NCBI GenBank assembly: GCA_012963655.1
Contig: DTVI01000129.1
Coordinates: 1-8,414 of the forward strand
From: Sulfurimonas sp.
GTDB lineage: Bacteria > Campylobacterota > Campylobacteria > Campylobacterales > Sulfurimonadaceae
DNA length: 8,414 bases
Direction of reading: 5' to 3'
In this document: positions 5,310 to 8,414 of the stretch, in pieces
How the letters are laid out: each line of letters begins with the position of its first letter
Numbering within the stretch: the stretch's first letter is position 1
Notes under the pieces: generated by a model
What the model was told of the DNA's origin: nothing
The model's database searches: none
Seen by the model: only the letters and a program-made list of their open reading frames with translations
Translations under genes and position numbers: made by a program

Positions 5310-6713
5310 ATGAATAAAATTTTAAAAATTACGCTTATTGCCTTGTCTTTTTTTCTTTTAGGTTGGTTAGCAAAAGAGTACACCTTCTCCTTAAAAAAAA
5401 TGGACAGATTAACATATCTGGATAAGATGAAAGAAAACAAACGTCTTGATGTTCTTATTTTAAATTCGCCAACGGTTTATTATATGGGACCTGAAGGTGA
5501 AATGGGGTTTGAATATGAACTTCTTGCTTTATATGCCAAAGACAGGGGTCTTGAGCTTAACATAAGGGTAGTGAATACTATTGATGAAGCGCTTACTCTA
5601 AGTAAGCAAGGTGTTGGAGATATTACTGCGGCAGGACTGAGTATCACACCTGAACGTAAAAATGACTTCACTTTTGGACCAAAATACTTCTTAGTTCAAG
5701 AACAAATGATATGCCATAGGGATATGAAAAATAAAAAAATATTTCCAAAAGATATGGAAGATCTTTCTGGTTTAAATATTGTGGTGGGCAAAAATACTTC
5801 TTATGCAGAAACCTTAGAAAGTTTACAAAAATTGTATCCTGATATGAAAATATCATATGATGAAAATAGGTCAACGCAAAGTCTTTTAGAAATGGTGTGG
5901 AAAAAGAAGATTGATTGTACTGTGGCGGATTCTAATATTTTTTCTATTAATCAACGTTATTACCCTGAATTATCTATGGCCTTTTCTCTTAGTGAACGTA
6001 AGCATTTAGCCTGGATTGTTCAAGGAGAAGATAGCTCACTTAAGGATGATTTGTATGAATGGATAAACAGGTGTGAGCAAACAGGTAAGATGGCAGAACT
6101 ACGTGATTTTTATTATTCATATCTTAACATTTTTGATTATTATGACACGAAGGTTTTTCATAAGCGTATGGAAACACGTTTACCTAAATATGAAAAATAT
6201 TTTAAGAAAGCCTCTGAAAAGTATGATATTGCATGGATACTTTTAGCAGCACAATCTTATCAAGAGTCACATTGGAATGCTAAGGCTAAAAGTCATACAG
6301 GGGTTCGAGGTATGATGATGTTAACGCGTAAGACAGCTGCATCTTTGGGTGTTAAGAATCGTTTAAATCCCAAAGAAAGTATATTTGGCGGGGCAAAATA
6401 TATATCTGAGCTTGAAAAACGTTTTGGGGATGAGATTAAGGGTAGCAATAGAATTATGTTTGCCTTAGCCGCATATAATGTTGGTATGGGGCATATGCAT
6501 GACGCACAAACCTTAGCGAGACGTTTAAATAAAGATCCTTACTTGTGGAAGGATATTAAAACGGTTTTACCCCTTCTTTCTCAGAAGAAGTATTATAAAC
6601 AGCTCAAGTATGGTTACGCTCGTGGATCTGAACCTGTGCGTTATGTTAGTGCCATTCAACACTATGCTGATATTATTTATAAAAAAACTAGTGTAAAAAA
6701 AGTTCTTAAATAA
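5310..6713 (+). CDS. mltF: membrane-bound lytic murein transglycosylase F
   Basis: A 467-residue envelope enzyme that cleaves the MurNAc-GlcNAc bond of peptidoglycan, releasing 1,6-anhydro-MurNAc products. The N-terminus (residues 5-20, ILKITLIALSFFLLGW) is a signal or anchor segment with no lipobox Cys. Residues about 45-270 form a solute-binding-protein family 3 domain (GFEYELLALYAKDRG, GDITAAGLSITPERKNDFTFGP), and about 295-455 the SLT catalytic domain. Catalytic Glu319 lies in AQSYQESHWNAKAKSHTGVRGMMMLT, followed by GGAKYI (360-365), ALAAYNVGMGHM (385-396) and the family's PLLSQKKYYKQLKYGYARG (421-439). Domain order and these motifs match E. coli MltF (about 518 residues), though this copy is somewhat shorter. 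ATG 5310 is 3 nt after the yqaA stop without a strong Shine-Dalgarno, so expression probably depends on coupling. The ATG at 5306 is followed by a stop after three codons and is not the start. Confidence 0.95.
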   Translation: MNKILKITLIALSFFLLGWLAKEYTFSLKKMDRLTYLDKMKENKRLDVLILNSPTVYYMGPEGEMGFEYELLALYAKDRGLELNIRVVNTIDEALTLSKQGVGDITAAGLSITPERKNDFTFGPKYFLVQEQMICHRDMKNKKIFPKDMEDLSGLNIVVGKNTSYAETLESLQKLYPDMKISYDENRSTQSLLEMVWKKKIDCTVADSNIFSINQRYYPELSMAFSLSERKHLAWIVQGEDSSLKDDLYEWINRCEQTGKMAELRDFYYSYLNIFDYYDTKVFHKRMETRLPKYEKYFKKASEKYDIAWILLAAQSYQESHWNAKAKSHTGVRGMMMLTRKTAASLGVKNRLNPKESIFGGAKYISELEKRFGDEIKGSNRIMFALAAYNVGMGHMHDAQTLARRLNKDPYLWKDIKTVLPLLSQKKYYKQLKYGYARGSEPVRYVSAIQHYADIIYKKTSVKKVLK

Positions 6714-6728
6714 AAAAATGCCTTAAAG

Positions 6729-6755
6729 CTAAATGCTTATTTTTAGTAGCATTAG
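6729..6755 (+). terminator. hairpin after mltF, weak or uncertain terminator
   Basis: CTAAATGC (6729-6736) pairs with GCATTAG (6749-6755), with one bulged A and a 12-nt loop. No T tract follows; the T run is inside the loop (TTATTTTTAG). An alternative 4-bp stem, AAGC-TAAAT-GCTT (6726-6738), is followed by ATTTTT and has more typical terminator geometry but is short. Either could end the purT-mltF transcript. Confidence 0.3.
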
Positions 6756-6757
6756 TG

Positions 6758-6763
6758 TAAAAT
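6758..6763 (+). promoter_or_regulatory. candidate -10 box for the flavoprotein gene
   Basis: TAAAAT, preceded by GTG (TTAGTGTAAAATAGG), lies 27 nt before ATG 6791. It resembles the epsilonproteobacterial sigma-70 -10 element in an extended context. With the hairpin just upstream it suggests that the flavoprotein operon is transcribed separately from mltF. No -35 box is recognisable. Confidence 0.4.
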
Positions 6764-6790
6764 AGGCCTAGAAAATATAAAGAAGTATAT

Positions 6791-8383
6791 ATGACAGATA
6801 TTTTAATAATTGGTTCAGGGGGAGCAGGCTTGGTTGCTGCTATTTCTGCGAAAGATTCAGGTTCTAGTGTTCAAGTGATAGGAAAATCTTTTCCAACGCG
6901 TTCACAAACGTCCATGGCTCAAGGTGGAATTAACGCGGCTATGGCTAATGTAGGAGAAGATAGTATTGAAGCCCATATAGCTGATACATTAAAATCTGCT
7001 CAAGGCCTTGCATTAGAAGCTTCTGTTAAAAAATTATGTGAAGAAGCTATAGCATCTATACAATGGCTTGATAGAATAGGTCTACCTTTTTCACGAACAA
7101 AAGACAGTAAGATTGCGCAAAGACAGCTTGGGGGAGCCTCAGGGGTTCGTGCTTGTTATGCGCAAGACTATACCGGTTTAAAGATACTGCATAGTCTTTA
7201 TGATGAGGCATGTAAGAAAGGTATAGACTTCATTAATGAATACTTCTTAATTAATCTTATTGTGGAAGATGAAAAGGTTCATGGAGCTGTTTTTTTAGAT
7301 ATTAAAAGTGGTGAGTTAAAAGAGATAAGAGCTAAGACAGTTATCTTAGCTACAGGTGGATATTCACAAGTTTTTCGTGGTTTTTCAACTAACTCAAGCT
7401 CGTCAACAGGTGATGGACTAGCTGCGGCCTTACGAGCAGGAGCAAAACTAAGTGACTTAGAGTTTGTTCAGTTTCATCCAACTGGACTTAAAAATTCAGC
7501 TATTTTAATATCAGAATCTGCACGTGGCGCAGGGGGATATCTTCTTAATGCTGATAAAGAGCGTTTTACTAAAGAATTAGCCCCTAGAGATGTGCTTGCC
7601 CGTGCTATATCTGAAGAAATTGAAAAAACGGGTGAGGTATATCTTGATATCCGTCATTTAGGAGAAGGCTTTATAGACAAAGAACTTCCTCAGGAAAGAA
7701 AACTTGCTATTGCTTATGAAGGGGTTGACCCTGTAGTAGACTTGGTATCAATTAAGCCTGTCGCCCATTATACAATGGGTGGGATTGATGTTGATGAAAA
7801 CTGTATGAGTAATATAGAAGGTCTTTATGCCATAGGCGAAGGTGCAAATCAAAAGGTACATGGGGCAAACCGTTTAGGTGGAAACTCTCTTTTAGAACTC
7901 ATCGTTTTTGGAAAACTTGCAGGAGAAAATGCAGCTAAGGCTTCTAAAGCATATGCTGATACACAGGTCAGTTCTTTACAGCTTGAAAAAGATAAGGAAA
8001 ATATTGAAGAAATACTTTCTTATCAAAGTAATGAAAATTTTTATATAAAACGTGACAACTTAGGGAAAGCCTTTTATACTTTCTGTGGGATTAAGCGTAA
8101 TGAAGTGGACTTAAGCAAGCTTCTAGATGAGGTTCAAGATACTCAGAATAAGCTTTCTATTATGGGACTTAAAGATAAATCTAAAATTTATAATACAAAC
8201 CTAATAGAATATCTAGAGTTTAGTAATATTTTAGAGTTAAGTGAGATATTGCTCTTATCTGCAATACAAAGAAAAGAAAGCCGTGGTGCACATTTTAGAG
8301 AAGATAATCAAGACAAATATGATGTGGCAAAGCATAGTGTGGCATATAAAAAGGATGGAAACTTATGTATAAACTTTATATGA
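6791..8383 (+). CDS. sdhA/frdA: succinate dehydrogenase/fumarate reductase-type flavoprotein subunit
   Basis: A 530-residue FAD subunit interconverting succinate and fumarate. The dinucleotide loop is GSGGAGLVAA (8-17). Active-site residues of the family are present: HPTG (His229), SESARG (Glu242, Arg245), the proton-shuttle Arg in APRDVLARA (Arg266), HYTMGG (His326) and HGANRLGGNSL (Arg361). The tail SRGAHFREDNQDKYD is also typical. HPTG, rather than the HPTAL of L-aspartate oxidase, argues against NadB. The segment that normally reads RSHT, whose His carries covalent FAD, is RSQT (Gln39), so FAD is probably non-covalent. The N-terminus enters the Rossmann fold at once, so there is no Tat signal and the enzyme is cytoplasmic, unlike the exported MfrA fumarate reductase. 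The start is supported by AGAAG at 6781, 5 nt before ATG. It overlaps the next gene, probably its Fe-S partner. Fumarate reductase or thiol:fumarate reductase-like roles fit best. Confidence 0.88.
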   Translation: MTDILIIGSGGAGLVAAISAKDSGSSVQVIGKSFPTRSQTSMAQGGINAAMANVGEDSIEAHIADTLKSAQGLALEASVKKLCEEAIASIQWLDRIGLPFSRTKDSKIAQRQLGGASGVRACYAQDYTGLKILHSLYDEACKKGIDFINEYFLINLIVEDEKVHGAVFLDIKSGELKEIRAKTVILATGGYSQVFRGFSTNSSSSTGDGLAAALRAGAKLSDLEFVQFHPTGLKNSAILISESARGAGGYLLNADKERFTKELAPRDVLARAISEEIEKTGEVYLDIRHLGEGFIDKELPQERKLAIAYEGVDPVVDLVSIKPVAHYTMGGIDVDENCMSNIEGLYAIGEGANQKVHGANRLGGNSLLELIVFGKLAGENAAKASKAYADTQVSSLQLEKDKENIEEILSYQSNENFYIKRDNLGKAFYTFCGIKRNEVDLSKLLDEVQDTQNKLSIMGLKDKSKIYNTNLIEYLEFSNILELSEILLLSAIQRKESRGAHFREDNQDKYDVAKHSVAYKKDGNLCINFI

Positions 8384-8414
8384 GTGAGAGAAAAACACAG
8401 CTCGTTGAAGAAGA
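8365..8414 (+). CDS. start of downstream gene, probable partner subunit (3' partial)
   Basis: Only the first 16 codons are in the window (MYKLYMSERKTQLVEE). ATG 8365 follows GGATGGAAAC, a plausible ribosome binding site centred about 8 nt upstream, and overlaps the flavoprotein gene by 19 nt. An alternative in-frame ATG at 8380 makes the classic ATGA overlap but has no Shine-Dalgarno of its own. The position immediately after an SdhA/FrdA subunit suggests the iron-sulfur subunit; the residues seen do not prove this. Confidence 0.55.
   Translation, partial: MYKLYMSERKTQLVEE

Noticed and set aside
5480..5874. Two minus-strand frames inside mltF
   Set aside because: They are opposite the conserved solute-binding domain of MltF and show no independent signals.
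6791..8383. L-aspartate oxidase (NadB) as the identity of the flavoprotein
   Set aside because: The protein has HPTG and the HYTMGG/HGANRLGGNSL arrangement of SdhA/FrdA with a following overlapping gene; NadB usually reads HPTAL and stands alone.

Overview
The window is AT-rich, and every gene in it lies on the + strand. Gene content and protein style suggest Campylobacterota (epsilonproteobacteria) of the Sulfurimonas/Sulfurovum/Arcobacter kind: PurT, a YqaA-type membrane protein, MltF, a soluble SdhA/FrdA-type flavoprotein, and TAAAAT/TATAAA-like -10 boxes without clear -35 boxes. The taxon is inferred from this impression; there is no rRNA or other marker gene.

Layout. (1) 3-1058: the C-terminal part of an ABC-B type exporter (end of the membrane domain plus a complete nucleotide-binding domain), cut by the window edge. 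(2) 1155-2463: an unannotated 54-residue single-span membrane peptide overlapping, by 17 nt, a secreted or periplasmic protein with two retropepsin-like DTG motifs and a C-terminal PDZ-like segment. (3) 2464-2809: a 346-nt gap without a gene. It holds two minor hairpins, a long imperfect hairpin and a hairpin with a T tract just upstream of purT, and looks like an attenuator leader or a small RNA gene. (4) 2810-6713: a tightly packed run of purT, a D-2-hydroxyacid dehydrogenase (1-nt overlap), a YqaA/DedA-like membrane protein whose reading frame lacks a normal start codon, and the lytic transglycosylase gene mltF (3-nt gap). (5) 6791-8414: an SdhA/FrdA-type flavoprotein with its own promoter-like sequence, overlapping the start of a further gene, probably its partner subunit, which runs off the window.

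Functionally the window mixes housekeeping roles: formate-dependent purine synthesis, 2-hydroxyacid metabolism, cell-wall turnover, succinate/fumarate chemistry and export. I see no CRISPR array, transposon, phage gene, toxin-antitoxin pair or recognisable defence system. The points most worth a second look are the purT leader RNA, the missing yqaA start codon, the flavoprotein that lacks the flavin-linking histidine, and the small peptide/aspartyl protease-PDZ pair.
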